64,000 bases of DNA from an uncultured Tenacibaculum sp. Its GTDB lineage: Bacteria; Bacteroidota; Bacteroidia; Flavobacteriales; Flavobacteriaceae. Each line of letters begins with the position of its first letter. Position 1 is the stretch's first letter. The stretch lies in the NCBI GenBank assembly GCA_947493285.1, contig CANLQH010000006.1, forward strand, positions 38,363 to 102,362, in the 5' to 3' direction. The notes under the pieces were generated by a model. That model was not told where the DNA came from. It searched no databases and saw only the letters and a program-made list of their open reading frames with translations. Shown piece by piece: positions 16,422-26,998 of this stretch. The position numbers were made by a program, and so were the translations under genes.

Positions 16422-18278
16422 TTAATTTTCTTCTGCCATATCTAATTCAACCTTTAAGTTTTCGATAATAAACTTCTGACGATCTGGGGTATTTTTACCC
16501 ATGTAGAATTGTAGCATTTGTTCTATCGACATTTCTTTGTCTAACATCACCGGATCTAAACGAATATCATCTCCAATAAAATGCACAAACTCATTCGGAG
16601 AAATCTCACCCAATCCTTTAAATCGAGTAATTTCTGGTTTTCCTCTTAGTTTACCAATCGCATCTTGTTTTTCTTCTTCAGAATAACAATAGATGGTTTC
16701 TTTTTTATTTCGAACTCTAAATAACGGAGTTTCTAAAATGTATAAATGCCCTTCTTTAATTACCTCTGGAAAAAACTGTAAAAAGAAGGTAATTAATAAC
16801 AAACGAATGTGCATACCATCTACATCGGCATCGGTTGCAATTACAATATTGTTATAACGTAAATCTCCTAATCCGTCTTCGATATTTAAAGCTGATTGTA
16901 ATAAATTGAATTCTTCATTCTCGTATACAATCTTCTTAGTTAATCCGTATGAGTTTAAGGGCTTTCCTTTTAAACTAAATACCGCTTGCGTGTTTACATT
17001 TCGTGATTTGGTAATCGATCCACTTGCTGAATCTCCCTCGGTAATAAATAAGGTGGTATCTAGATACCCTTCTTTCTTAGTATCACCAAAGTGAATACGG
17101 CAATCGCGTAATTTCTTATTGTGTAAACTTGCTTTCTTTGCTCTGTCTTTTGCTAGTTTACGAATCCCTGATAATTCTTTACGCTCCTTTTCTGCTTGTA
17201 AAATCTTTCTTTGTAAAGCTTCTGCTACTTCTACATTTTTATGCAGGTAATTATCTAGTTTCGTTTTTACAAAATCGTTGATATAGGTACGTACCGTTGG
17301 TAAATCTCCACCCATATCGGTAGAACCTAATTTTGTTTTTGTTTGACTTTCAAAAACAGGTTCCATTACCTTAATAGAAATGGCAGAAATAATAGATTTA
17401 CGAACATCTGAAGCTTCGAAATTCTTTCCGTAAAACTCACGGATTGTTTTTACAATTGCTTCTCTAAATGCTGCTTGGTGTGTACCTCCTTGTGTAGTAT
17501 GTTGTCCGTTTACAAACGAGTGGTATTCTTCGGAATATTGTGTTTTACTATGGGTAATTGCGACCTCGATATCTTCACCTCGCAAATGAATAATTGGATA
17601 CAACATATCGTCTTGATTGTTGTTGTCTTCCAATAAATCTTTTAATCCATTTTCTGAGAAAAATTTCTCTCCATTAAAAACTATGGTTAACCCAGGATTT
17701 AGGTATACATAGTTTTTAAGTAATCGGATAATATATTCTGGACGATACTTATAATTTTTAAAGATCGTTTCATCCGCAATAAAAGTAACCTTGGTTCCTC
17801 TTCTACGCGATGTTTCTTCTAATAAATCTTGATTGGTTAGGTTTCCTTTCTCAAATTCTGCTGATGCTGATTTCCCATCACGCGTAGATTCAACTCTAAA
17901 AAAAGTAGACAAAGCGTTTACCGCCTTGGTACCTACTCCGTTTAATCCTACCGATTTTTTAAAGGCTCTAGAATCGTACTTTCCACCCGTATTCATTTTC
18001 GACACTACATCGACAACTTTTCCTAGTGGAATACCACGACCATAATCGCGAACAATTACTTTTTCTCCTTGTACAGAAACTTCAATCGTTTTTCCTGTAC
18101 CCATTACAAACTCATCAATAGAGTTGTCTAAAACTTCTTTTACTAAGATATAAATTCCATCGTCAGGAGAAGAACCATCTCCTAATTTACCAATGTACAT
18201 TCCCGGACGCATACGGATGTGTTCTTTCCAATCGAGCGAGCGTATATTATCTTCGGTATATTTAGTTTCTTGAGCCAT
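16422..18278 (-). CDS. parE: DNA topoisomerase IV subunit B
   Basis: 618 residues, the short ParE-type ATPase subunit. GHKL ATPase landmarks are [13 protein letters not shown] (Asn for Mg-ATP), RDYGRGIP and [12 protein letters not shown]. The TOPRIM domain has [10 protein letters not shown] and [11 protein letters not shown], and the end carries [12 protein letters not shown]. It works with ParC to decatenate replicated chromosomes using ATP. It starts an operon of parE, lipoprotein, small membrane protein, parC and mscS. Confidence 0.94.
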   Translation of the reverse strand: MAQETKYTEDNIRSLDWKEHIRMRPGMYIGKLGDGSSPDDGIYILVKEVLDNSIDEFVMGTGKTIEVSVQGEKVIVRDYGRGIPLGKVVDVVSKMNTGGKYDSRAFKKSVGLNGVGTKAVNALSTFFRVESTRDGKSASAEFEKGNLTNQDLLEETSRRRGTKVTFIADETIFKNYKYRPEYIIRLLKNYVYLNPGLTIVFNGEKFFSENGLKDLLEDNNNQDDMLYPIIHLRGEDIEVAITHSKTQYSEEYHSFVNGQHTTQGGTHQAAFREAIVKTIREFYGKNFEASDVRKSIISAISIKVMEPVFESQTKTKLGSTDMGGDLPTVRTYINDFVKTKLDNYLHKNVEVAEALQRKILQAEKERKELSGIRKLAKDRAKKASLHNKKLRDCRIHFGDTKKEGYLDTTLFITEGDSASGSITKSRNVNTQAVFSLKGKPLNSYGLTKKIVYENEEFNLLQSALNIEDGLGDLRYNNIVIATDADVDGMHIRLLLITFFLQFFPEVIKEGHLYILETPLFRVRNKKETIYCYSEEEKQDAIGKLRGKPEITRFKGLGEISPNEFVHFIGDDIRLDPVMLDKEMSIEQMLQFYMGKNTPDRQKFIIENLKVELDMAEEN

Positions 18279-18334
18279 ATAAATTGAGGAAATTGAAGTC
18301 TCTGCTAAAATAGCATTTACTGTGTAAAAACAAA

Positions 18335-18366
18335 AAACTCTGTTAATTTAATTATTAACAGAGTTT
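18335..18366 (-). terminator. Intrinsic terminator after guaB
   Basis: A 13-pair stem, AAACTCTGTTAAT (18335-18347) with ATTAACAGAGTTT (18354-18366), six-base loop. On the minus strand it is followed by a T-run (A-run at 18326-18337 on plus). It separates guaB from parE. Confidence 0.8.
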
Positions 18367-18389
18367 GTATTTATTTGAACTACTATAAA

Positions 18390-19871
<1,482 letters not shown>

Positions 19872-19902
19872 TTAATTTAGTGTGTTGTGTATTAATTGCA
19901 TG

Positions 19903-19910
19903 CAAATATA
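19903..19910 (-). promoter_or_regulatory. Candidate -7 box for guaB
   Basis: TATATTTG on the minus strand, 37 bases before the guaB ATG, fits TAnnTTTG; I see no clear TTG at the -33 position. Confidence 0.35.
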
Positions 19911-19953
19911 CTACATTCAGCTTAGACAGCTATATTAATAAAATGTTATCTTA

Positions 19954-20442
19954 TTAATTTTTAGTCAATACACCTTTAAAAATAAAAAAAACTGAAGCTG
20001 TGAAAGATAGTGTCATGAACAAACCAGAAATCATTATAACATATTTCATCCAAGTAATACCTGTCCACATTAAGTAAATACCACCAAAAGTACAAATGAT
20101 TGATACAAAAGGCTCAATCATTAAAAATAACTTTAGCTTACTGTGAATATTGGTAGTAGCTAAAATAATAGCTAATAAAAAGAATATTACTGAAAGTGAC
20201 AATATGTGATTGTGCACTAATGTTTTTATTTCTCCTGAAGATTTTTTAAACTTCATTGTAGTAGCTTCCTCATCATTCTCGTTACCTAAATAACGTTGTT
20301 CTATCCCTTTAGGATTAGAGTTTGTGGTATCTCTAACAAATGATATTCCGCCAAAAAAACCAATACTTAATGTACACACAAAAGCCAGTATTAAAAGCTT
20401 TATCTCTTTAGGAAATTGATGAATTGCTCCGTTAATTTGCAT
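19954..20442 (-). CDS. Four-helix inner-membrane protein partnered with the FMN-binding protein
   Basis: 162 residues with four membrane helices (about 15-34, 78-97, 105-127, 133-158). A soluble loop between the first two ends in TMKFKKSSGEIKTLVHNHILSLSVIFFLLA. The histidines in VHNHIL at the mouth of helix two could bind heme or a quinone, as in small electron-carrying membrane proteins, but this is inference. Its ATG directly follows the stop of the FMN-binding gene (TAAATG), so the two are made together. I do not recognise a named family. Confidence 0.68.
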   Translation of the reverse strand: MQINGAIHQFPKEIKLLILAFVCTLSIGFFGGISFVRDTTNSNPKGIEQRYLGNENDEEATTMKFKKSSGEIKTLVHNHILSLSVIFFLLAIILATTNIHSKLKLFLMIEPFVSIICTFGGIYLMWTGITWMKYVIMISGLFMTLSFTASVFFIFKGVLTKN

Positions 20443-20979
20443 TTATAGCACTTTATTTTGATGAAGGATATTTAAATCTTGTAGAAAGTTGTTTACAGCA
20501 ATTGTCATAGAACTTGCAGATATTGTTGCTCCTGAAATAGCTATAATGTCTTTTTCGTATTGCAATTTATCTTTTGATGTTTTCCCTATAAATTGTTTTA
20601 ACCAACGTCTACTTCCTATTTCTCCTCCATAATCTTCTCTATACACTAATATCTTAGTTTTAGCAACAATTAAATCTTTATCTAATAAAACTAAATAATC
20701 AAATTCATCTGTTTTACTAGGCGCTTTATCTATAAATGCAAAACCTAAAACTGTATCGTTTGAAGAAATTTTTAATAAATGATCTTCTCTTATTTTTTCT
20801 TTTAACTGAGTATTGATAGAGTCTGGTACTATTACATTAGTTAAAGTAAAATCTTCAACACTAAATGTTTTCTTTATTTCTTTCGAAACCTTTTTCTTTA
20901 TGTTCTTGGGAATTGTAAAAGAGACTAAACCTAAAGTAGCGGTTAATAGTACAAAAAATAAAAGTGTTCGTATTTTCAT
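20443..20979 (-). CDS. FMN-binding domain protein, covalently flavinylated (NqrC/RnfG-like)
   Basis: 178 residues with an N-terminal signal or anchor (LLFFVLLTATLGLVSFTI) and a single FMN-binding domain. The flavinylation motif SGATIS is at 149-154; by analogy with NqrC (SGATLT) the flavin transferase ApbE would attach FMN to Ser 154. The typical 'GYGG.IG....W...F' pattern appears as DYGGEIGSRRWLKQFIGK at 117-134. It would carry electrons outside the cytoplasmic membrane. The membrane protein encoded next may pass electrons to it. No apbE gene is in this window. Confidence 0.8.
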   Translation of the reverse strand: MKIRTLLFFVLLTATLGLVSFTIPKNIKKKVSKEIKKTFSVEDFTLTNVIVPDSINTQLKEKIREDHLLKISSNDTVLGFAFIDKAPSKTDEFDYLVLLDKDLIVAKTKILVYREDYGGEIGSRRWLKQFIGKTSKDKLQYEKDIIAISGATISASSMTIAVNNFLQDLNILHQNKVL

Positions 20980-20983
20980 ATTG

Positions 20984-20991
20984 CAAAAATA
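20984..20991 (-). promoter_or_regulatory. Candidate -7 box directly abutting the FMN-binding gene
   Basis: TATTTTTG on the minus strand ends four bases before the ATG, so the transcript would have almost no leader. A TTTG about 24 bases further upstream is a poor -33 match. Confidence 0.35.
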
Positions 20992-21017
20992 TTAGAATTA
21001 GTCTAAATAAAAAAACA

Positions 21018-21054
21018 AAAATCGAACCAAATTTTAAAAACTTGGTTCGATTTT
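21018..21054 (-). terminator. Intrinsic terminator after the porin gene
   Basis: A 13-pair stem, AAAATCGAACCAA (21018-21030) with TTGGTTCGATTTT (21042-21054), 11-base loop and a long T-run on the minus strand. It separates the porin from the FMN-binding gene, so they are separate transcripts. Confidence 0.85.
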
Positions 21055-21084
21055 ACAAAAAATAACAAACTTCTAATTATATGA

Positions 21085-22266
21085 TTAGAACCAAACTCCG
21101 ATTCCTAAGTTTAATTGTTTAGTATCGATATTTGCTGCATTATTCTTGAATTGGTAATCAGCTTTCACAACTGCTCCAGGAGCTAACTTATAGCTTAAAC
21201 CTAATGTCCATTCTTGACGATCGTAAGCTAAGTTTCTTAAAGCTGCATTTTCGATAGAAGCTTGAGTATCATAATCTTCATATCTTACAAAACCAAATAA
21301 TTGTTGTTTTTTACGTTGTGGTAATAAGTTATAAGCTGCTTCTAAATAATATCCTTGTAAAGCACTACCTAAATCTCCCCCAGTAGCTAAGTTATAATCT
21401 TCAGTATCAGTTAAATTCGCATATACAAATTGTCCTCTAGCTGTAAAACGTCGGTACGCATAACGAGCATCAAATCCAACCATAGACATACCTACATCAG
21501 CTCCAGCCAAATCTTCTACATCGTTTGGAGATTGAGTTCTTCCGAAATAACCAGATAAACCTAAACGTAATCCTGGTAATCCGTAGTAATCTAATTTCGC
21601 AGAGAAGTTTGGGTTATTAAAGTTAGATTTAGCACCTTTTTGGCGACCTCCTCTTAAACCTTTACTTCCTCCTAATTTACCACCTGTAATGTTTCCATTT
21701 CCATCTGAAGTAGTTGATTGGAATCCATTAAAGATATATGCTTGATAACGTAAAGATGCAGCATCAAATTTACCAGAAACTCCTACCCCAATCTCTCTCC
21801 ATGTAGTTGGAATAATTGCACCATCCATACTTGGTCTTTCAACCCCGTTAAAAGTAGTTGGTTCGTGATACTCATTTACAATACCCATTGGCACTAACAT
21901 TAAACCTCCTCGTAAGTTTACATTTTCTGCAATTGTATATTGTAAAAATGCTTGTTCTACGAATACTTCTTTTACGTGCTCAAATTCGATTTCCGTTACA
22001 AACTGTAATTCATCGTTAAATTTGTAACCGAACAGCATTACTAAACGCTGTACATCCATTTCTGCATTTTTACCTGTAGCTCTATTATATGTAATTTCTC
22101 CATAACCACCAACAGTAACACCTTTAGTATTAATGTTACCAGATAAAATACGTTGAGCTGCATTTTGTTGATTCTGTGGATTTGTTGGAATACTGTCTTG
22201 AGGTGCAGATTGTGCATTCGCAAATAAACTTGCCCCAGCTAATAATGCGAAAAATACTTTTTTCAT
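21085..22266 (-). CDS. Outer-membrane porin (phosphate-selective OprO/OprP-like fold)
   Basis: 393 residues with a signal peptide (MKKVFFALLAGASLFANAQS) and a Q/N-rich linker, then a beta-barrel of alternating strands. The pattern VGGYGEITYN...RLVMLFGYKFNDELQFVTEIEFEH fits Bacteroidota porins of the OprO/P superfamily, as does the final aromatic residue (NLGIGVWF), which serves BamA recognition. It should form a 16-strand channel for small anions or general solutes. It has its own promoter (22310-22340) and its own terminator, so it is monocistronic and probably highly expressed. Confidence 0.85.
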   Translation of the reverse strand: MKKVFFALLAGASLFANAQSAPQDSIPTNPQNQQNAAQRILSGNINTKGVTVGGYGEITYNRATGKNAEMDVQRLVMLFGYKFNDELQFVTEIEFEHVKEVFVEQAFLQYTIAENVNLRGGLMLVPMGIVNEYHEPTTFNGVERPSMDGAIIPTTWREIGVGVSGKFDAASLRYQAYIFNGFQSTTSDGNGNITGGKLGGSKGLRGGRQKGAKSNFNNPNFSAKLDYYGLPGLRLGLSGYFGRTQSPNDVEDLAGADVGMSMVGFDARYAYRRFTARGQFVYANLTDTEDYNLATGGDLGSALQGYYLEAAYNLLPQRKKQQLFGFVRYEDYDTQASIENAALRNLAYDRQEWTLGLSYKLAPGAVVKADYQFKNNAANIDTKQLNLGIGVWF

Positions 22267-22309
22267 TTTTATTTAGATTAATTTTAAATAACTATTTGTT
22301 TTACGGTGG

Positions 22310-22340
22310 CAAATGTAAAACAGTTAATCAATCTAACCAA
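22310..22340 (-). promoter_or_regulatory. Strong candidate Bacteroidota promoter for the porin
   Basis: On the minus strand: TTG (22338-22340), 20 bases, TACATTTG (22310-22317). Both boxes and the spacing fit the TTTG / TAnnTTTG consensus, giving a leader of about 35 bases. Confidence 0.6.
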
Positions 22341-22405
22341 GACTTATTAAGATTTATTTTAAATAAAAATAAGGAAATTTTAACATGTAATTAAAAATCA
22401 ATTAC

Positions 22406-23962
22406 TTACTTATTTTTCAAATAAGTGATAATCGCTTTTCTAATATCATAACTAAGCTCATCAGCTTTTGGCTTATAAACATTTAGAACATCAGGGTTCT
22501 TATCAGATAGTATTGGAATGTCCAATCCCCTTAACAAATAATCAGAAAAAGCAACCTTATAAACTTTGTCATTTTGAATTGGACTATTTTGAATCATCCA
22601 TTCACTTCCCTCCTTTTTCACATTGAAACGTTGTAAATAAGCGCCTGTTCCAGCAGCATTTTGTCCGTAATCTAAAACTTGTTTTAAAAGATTTCCTTTT
22701 ATATCTACTTTTAAAACTGAACCTCCATAGGGTAATACTCTAAAAATATCAACTACATTAATATCTCCTTCTAATTCATCATCAATTCTTACAGATCCAC
22801 CATTTACTAAAGCGCAATCCACCTTATTATCATAAGCAAAACTCATAGCTTTGGTTATAATATCTCCCATATTGGTTTGCACACTTCTAATCGGCGTTTC
22901 TCTAGCATCTAAAGGTATTTTAGCATTATAAATAACTTCGTATGGATTAGACACAATATCTTGTATCTTTTCTTTTAAAATCTTTTGCCATTTATTAACT
23001 ACAGCCCCTACTTTCTCATCTGTAGGAATTTGATCATTTATCTCTTTTAACTCAGACTTAAATTGAACTTTTTTAGTGTTAGGATCATACTCAAAGCGAT
23101 GAATATAAGCTGTCTTTGCATTCGCATCAGCTTTAGTTATTATAACATCTCCAACCTTATCGTAACTATTGGTATGTTCATGACCTCCCATAATTAAAGG
23201 TACATTAGGTAATAATTCTGCAACCTTTTTATCTTGAGCTAAAGATAAATGTGTTAATCCTAAAACAACATCAACTTTATCTTTAATTTCATTATAGGCT
23301 CTTTTTATTTCTTCGTACATATCACCATAATACACGTAACTTTTAGGGTTTGAAGGAATACATACACTTATAAAACCTACCTTTAATTTTGAACCATCAG
23401 GATTCTTAAATTCTTTTATAAAAGAATCTTGTAGGTTTTCTTTTTTACCATTAACAACTTTATGAAAATAGTGATGCTTTCCATCTTTATTATGCAATGT
23501 ATTTGCTGAAATCCAATCGAATTTACTTTCGTTTAATCGCTCTTGTAAACTAGTATAGCTTAAATCAAACTCATGGTTACCAAAAGCTACTAAATCAAAA
23601 TTCATAGCATTCATTACTTCTACCATTTGTTTACCTCTTACACGAGAACCATCTACTTTCATGGTTCCTATTAATGATGGATTTAAAAAGTCACCCGCTA
23701 AAACTGTCATCGTATTTTTATCCTCCTTCAATAAATTTTGACGAACAGTTTCTACTCTTGCCATTCCACCAAATTTCCCTCCTTGAATTGGGGCTATCTC
23801 ATACACATCGTTAATTTGAAGTATATTGAAATATGTTTTGGCAAGATCTTTTTTAAATTGGTATGCAGATAAAGACGATGTGCTTTTAGTACTTTTTTGT
23901 GAACCACAGCTAACTATAAATACAGAAATTATAGTTAGTAATAATATTTTACAGTATTTCAT
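22406..23962 (-). CDS. Surface 5'-nucleotidase / UDP-sugar hydrolase lipoprotein
   Basis: 518 residues. Lipoprotein signal (ISVFIVSCGSQK, Cys 19). The N-terminal metallophosphoesterase has a degenerate first motif (ILQINDVYEI, where Asn-Asp-Val replaces the usual D-x-H), then LAGDFLNPS, GNHEFD, and GLTHLS...IMGGHEHT for the di-metal site. The C-terminal substrate domain runs from about 350, with the adenine-stacking region GGSVRIDDEL and YGGSVL. It would strip phosphate from periplasmic or environmental nucleotides. The missing His in the first motif is odd and could alter metal binding. Single gene. Confidence 0.85.
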   Translation of the reverse strand: MKYCKILLLTIISVFIVSCGSQKSTKSTSSLSAYQFKKDLAKTYFNILQINDVYEIAPIQGGKFGGMARVETVRQNLLKEDKNTMTVLAGDFLNPSLIGTMKVDGSRVRGKQMVEVMNAMNFDLVAFGNHEFDLSYTSLQERLNESKFDWISANTLHNKDGKHHYFHKVVNGKKENLQDSFIKEFKNPDGSKLKVGFISVCIPSNPKSYVYYGDMYEEIKRAYNEIKDKVDVVLGLTHLSLAQDKKVAELLPNVPLIMGGHEHTNSYDKVGDVIITKADANAKTAYIHRFEYDPNTKKVQFKSELKEINDQIPTDEKVGAVVNKWQKILKEKIQDIVSNPYEVIYNAKIPLDARETPIRSVQTNMGDIITKAMSFAYDNKVDCALVNGGSVRIDDELEGDINVVDIFRVLPYGGSVLKVDIKGNLLKQVLDYGQNAAGTGAYLQRFNVKKEGSEWMIQNSPIQNDKVYKVAFSDYLLRGLDIPILSDKNPDVLNVYKPKADELSYDIRKAIITYLKNK

Positions 23963-24054
23963 TAAGCGTTTATTTAATTGTAGACAGTATTATTTTAAAC
24001 CCATCTTTTTAAAAAGACAAATTTTAAATATTGATTAAACCAAAATTACAAATT

Positions 24055-24858
24055 CTAATGCAGATATTTACGAGTATTCTGACGAATCATTTTTCGATAA
24101 GCAACAAGCTCAGGAAATTGATAAAAGAAGTTTATTTTTTTGTGAGCAATCGTTTTTGGATTTCTAACCTTTGGTCTTAACACAAAAGCTGTCCAACTTT
24201 CAACAATATCTTCCTCTGGACTTTCAGCTGCATAATCAGTAAGAAATTCAGAACGATTGTTATCATATAAGTCAAGTAACTTTTCAACACAATTTGCTTC
24301 TGTATAACAATATTCTCTCTGAATAACATCCCATCTATTTAATAAGGCTCCTTTCCAAAATAAATTCACAAACTTGTTTAAATAGCTTTTTTTATAAGCT
24401 TCTCCTTCTAAAGTTAAATAAAGTTCTCCCTCATCCTGAAGTCCTTTCTTAGTAGGTCGTATTTGCGTTTTATTTAAAGTTAATAAGTGACCAAACTCAT
24501 GCACTAAAGTATAAACCGATTCGTGCAACCTTCTTCTATTTCTGGTTTTAAGATTCACATCTTGAACATCAATTTCTAATTGCCATTTGTCATTTCTAGA
24601 ATTTAAAGAAACTAAAGCTCCAGTTTTTTCATCTACACCATCAGTCATTAATACGATACGCTTAATGTACTTTTTGGTTAGCTCTTGCGGGAAAATTCTA
24701 TTAAACTCTTTCCAGTAATAATTTGCTAAATCATTTTTATTAGATCGGTTCTTAACTAACTCGCCATTTCGTATTTGCCATACTCCTATCCTCTTATCAA
24801 TTGTAGATTGATAAAATGTAGAAAAAACAAAAAAAAGGGTTATTAATTTTAACTTCAT
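24055..24858 (-). CDS. Putative secreted zinc metalloprotease (HEFGH)
   Basis: 267 residues with a hydrophobic N-terminus (MKLKLITLFFVFSTFYQST) that looks like a signal peptide lacking a clear lipobox. The zinc site LVHEFGHLL is at 118-126 (His 120, Glu 121, His 124). The third ligand is not obvious; the acidic stretch YAAESPEEDIVESWTAFVL near 215-233 is the likely source, as in gluzincin-like proteins. Substrate unknown. The ATG overlaps the HMG-CoA lyase stop by one base (TAATG), an unexpected operon partner. Confidence 0.72.
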   Translation of the reverse strand: MKLKLITLFFVFSTFYQSTIDKRIGVWQIRNGELVKNRSNKNDLANYYWKEFNRIFPQELTKKYIKRIVLMTDGVDEKTGALVSLNSRNDKWQLEIDVQDVNLKTRNRRRLHESVYTLVHEFGHLLTLNKTQIRPTKKGLQDEGELYLTLEGEAYKKSYLNKFVNLFWKGALLNRWDVIQREYCYTEANCVEKLLDLYDNNRSEFLTDYAAESPEEDIVESWTAFVLRPKVRNPKTIAHKKINFFYQFPELVAYRKMIRQNTRKYLH

Positions 24859-25721
24859 TATATACTAAAAACTTCTAGTGCTTTGTTGTATGCACTTTCA
24901 AAACTCATTGGTTTAATATTTGTATTAACCTTTTCAGCAGTAAAATATGATAACATTTTTTCAGTTGGCATATTACCGGTTAACTCATCTTTTGCCATTG
25001 GACACCCTCCGTAACCTTTAATTGCACCATCGAAACGACGGCAACCAGCTTTAAAAGCACTATCTACTTTTTCGTGCCATTTTGTAGGGGTTGTATGTAA
25101 ATGAGCGCCAAATTCTATATCAGGGTAACTAGGAATTAAGTTTGAATATAAATAATCGATATCTTTTGGTGTTGAACTACCAATGGTATCTGATAATGAT
25201 AATATTTTAACTCCTAATTTTGATAACTTCTCTGTCCACTCTCCTACTATTTCCACGCTCCATGGGTCTCCATACGGATTTCCAAAGCCCATAGATAAAT
25301 ACGCAACAACTTCTTTATTGGTTCTATTTGCAATAGCCAACACTTCTTTTAACGTATCAACAGATTGCTCTATTGTTTTGTGTGTATTACGCATTTGAAA
25401 ATTTTCAGATATTGAAAAAGGATATCCTAAATAATCAATCTCTTCAAACACAGATGCGTCATTAGCTCCTCTTACATTTGCTACAATAGCTAGTAATTTA
25501 CTTTCAGTAGTAGACAAATCTAATTTTGATAAAACCTCAGCGGTATCTCTCATTTGAGGAATTGCTTTGGGCGACACAAAACTTCCAAAATCAATTGTAT
25601 CAAACCCCACTTTTAACAGTGAATTGATATACTTAACCTTTGCATCGGTAGGAATAAAATGACTTTTAATTCCTTGCATAGCATCTCTTGGGCATTCTAT
25701 AATTTTAACACTGTCAATCAT
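24858..25721 (-). CDS. mvaB: Hydroxymethylglutaryl-CoA lyase
   Basis: 287 residues of the HMGL/DRE-TIM family. It has the opening IIECPRDAMQG (family pattern PRDGLQ), the metal ligands HLHTT near 205, and the lyase signature GGCPMAKDELTGN with the catalytic Cys at about 240. It cleaves HMG-CoA to acetoacetate and acetyl-CoA, the last step of leucine breakdown. PRDAMQ instead of PRDGLQ is a conservative difference. No other leucine-pathway gene is in this window; the downstream partner is a protease. Confidence 0.9.
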   Translation of the reverse strand: MIDSVKIIECPRDAMQGIKSHFIPTDAKVKYINSLLKVGFDTIDFGSFVSPKAIPQMRDTAEVLSKLDLSTTESKLLAIVANVRGANDASVFEEIDYLGYPFSISENFQMRNTHKTIEQSVDTLKEVLAIANRTNKEVVAYLSMGFGNPYGDPWSVEIVGEWTEKLSKLGVKILSLSDTIGSSTPKDIDYLYSNLIPSYPDIEFGAHLHTTPTKWHEKVDSAFKAGCRRFDGAIKGYGGCPMAKDELTGNMPTEKMLSYFTAEKVNTNIKPMSFESAYNKALEVFSI

Positions 25722-25902
25722 TGTGCCAAATATACATATTTAGATTCATTTTTATAAACCTCGATATGTTATGAAACATATAAAATTCAAATAACTAAAT
25801 AACAAGATATTACCTTTAATTTAATAGAATTTAATTATAAAATTTTACTTTTATTAAAAATAAACTGTCACAATTTAAAAATTGAATTGTCTCTAGTATA
25901 GA

Positions 25903-26478
25903 ATGATTTCTTTGGAGTCTAAAACAACACATATCAACCAACTACTCGAACGCTGTAAAAAAAACGATAGCACTGCACAAATGCAGGTGTATAAAGGGTA
26001 CTATAAAGCCATGTATAATACTGCTTATCGAATTTTGAAAGATGAATTTGAAGCTGAAGATTTAATTCAGGAAGCTTTTTTAACAGCTTTTACTAAATTA
26101 AATACATTCAAAGGTGAAGTTGCTTTTGGAGCTTGGTTAAAAAGAATAGTTGTTAATAAGAGTTTAACTCAATTAAAAAAGAATAACCGTTATGATGAAG
26201 TTAAGCTAGAAGTGATTCCTAATTACGAAATAGAAGAAACTTCAATTAACTATGATTCTATTAATGTAAAAGAAATTTTGAATCATATTAAAAATTTAAA
26301 AGACAATTATCGCATTGTGTTAACATTAAATTTAATAGAAGGTTATGATTACGAAGAAATCGCAGAGATATTAAACTACACTAACGAAAATGTAAGAACA
26401 ACAATATCGAGAGCAAAAAAGAAATTAAAGCAAGTTTTACTTGCCAACACTAATAAAACAAAAGTATATGGAGGATAA
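25903..26478 (+). CDS. ECF-type RNA polymerase sigma factor
   Basis: 191 residues. Sigma region 2 spans about 28-92, with YRILKDEFEAEDLIQEAFLTAF (the -10 recognition helix) and FGAWLKRIVVN. Region 4 spans about 125-180 with the helix-turn-helix LIEGYDYEEIAEILNYTNENVRTTISRAKKKL. It should direct RNA polymerase to a stress or envelope regulon. The next gene overlaps its stop by 11 bases and encodes a membrane protein in the anti-sigma position. Divergent from mvaB. Confidence 0.92.
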   Translation: MISLESKTTHINQLLERCKKNDSTAQMQVYKGYYKAMYNTAYRILKDEFEAEDLIQEAFLTAFTKLNTFKGEVAFGAWLKRIVVNKSLTQLKKNNRYDEVKLEVIPNYEIEETSINYDSINVKEILNHIKNLKDNYRIVLTLNLIEGYDYEEIAEILNYTNENVRTTISRAKKKLKQVLLANTNKTKVYGG

Positions 26479-26998
26479 ATTACATCAGTTTTTCGATGAT
26501 AATGATTTCGATATTTTCGAACCTCATTCGGGACATCTCGAACGTTTTCAGAGAAAACTTCAGCAACCTAAAAAGAAAAGTGGTCCATCATTTTTTTGGA
26601 TGAGTATCGCAGCATCAGTTATTTTAGTTTTAGGATTTTACTTAGGTAATTATCAGCAACAACAAACTTATGATTTAGCAGATGTATCGCCTAAAATGGC
26701 TGAAGCACAAAGTTTCTTTGTTAAAACTATTAATCAAGAGTTAAAAGAAATAGAACAGTATAGAAATATTGAAACAGAAACTGTTATTGAAGACTCTTTA
26801 GATGAAATTGAAGAATTAACAGATCAATACAAAACTTTAGTAACAGAGTTATCTAAAAACGAAAATAAAAGACAAGTAATTCAGCAAATGATTGCGAATT
26901 ACCAAAAAAGATTAAATGTTTTAGAGAAACTCTTATTACAATTAGAACAACAAAAAAATCCTGCAAAATTAGAACTTAGAGATGATGAAATTATATAA
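26468..26998 (+). CDS. Membrane anti-sigma factor candidate
   Basis: 176 residues from the ATG at 26468 (a TTG at 26441 is in frame but would lie deep in the sigma gene). A short acidic cytoplasmic part (MEDKLHQFFDDNDFDIFEPHSGHLERFQRKL, 1-31) precedes one membrane helix (FFWMSIAASVILVLGFYLG, about 45-63). The periplasmic region is a coiled coil of about 110 residues ending LEKLLLQLEQQKN. This layout, and the overlap with an ECF sigma gene, fits an anti-sigma factor without a zinc-binding domain. The periplasmic coiled coil would sense the signal. Inference from position and topology. Confidence 0.72.
   Translation: MEDKLHQFFDDNDFDIFEPHSGHLERFQRKLQQPKKKSGPSFFWMSIAASVILVLGFYLGNYQQQQTYDLADVSPKMAEAQSFFVKTINQELKEIEQYRNIETETVIEDSLDEIEELTDQYKTLVTELSKNENKRQVIQQMIANYQKRLNVLEKLLLQLEQQKNPAKLELRDDEII

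Noticed and set aside
25708..25730. Sigma-54-like TGGCAC upstream of mvaB (minus strand)
   Set aside because: TGGCAC-N5-TTGAC overlaps the start codon and has GA instead of the required GC at -12.
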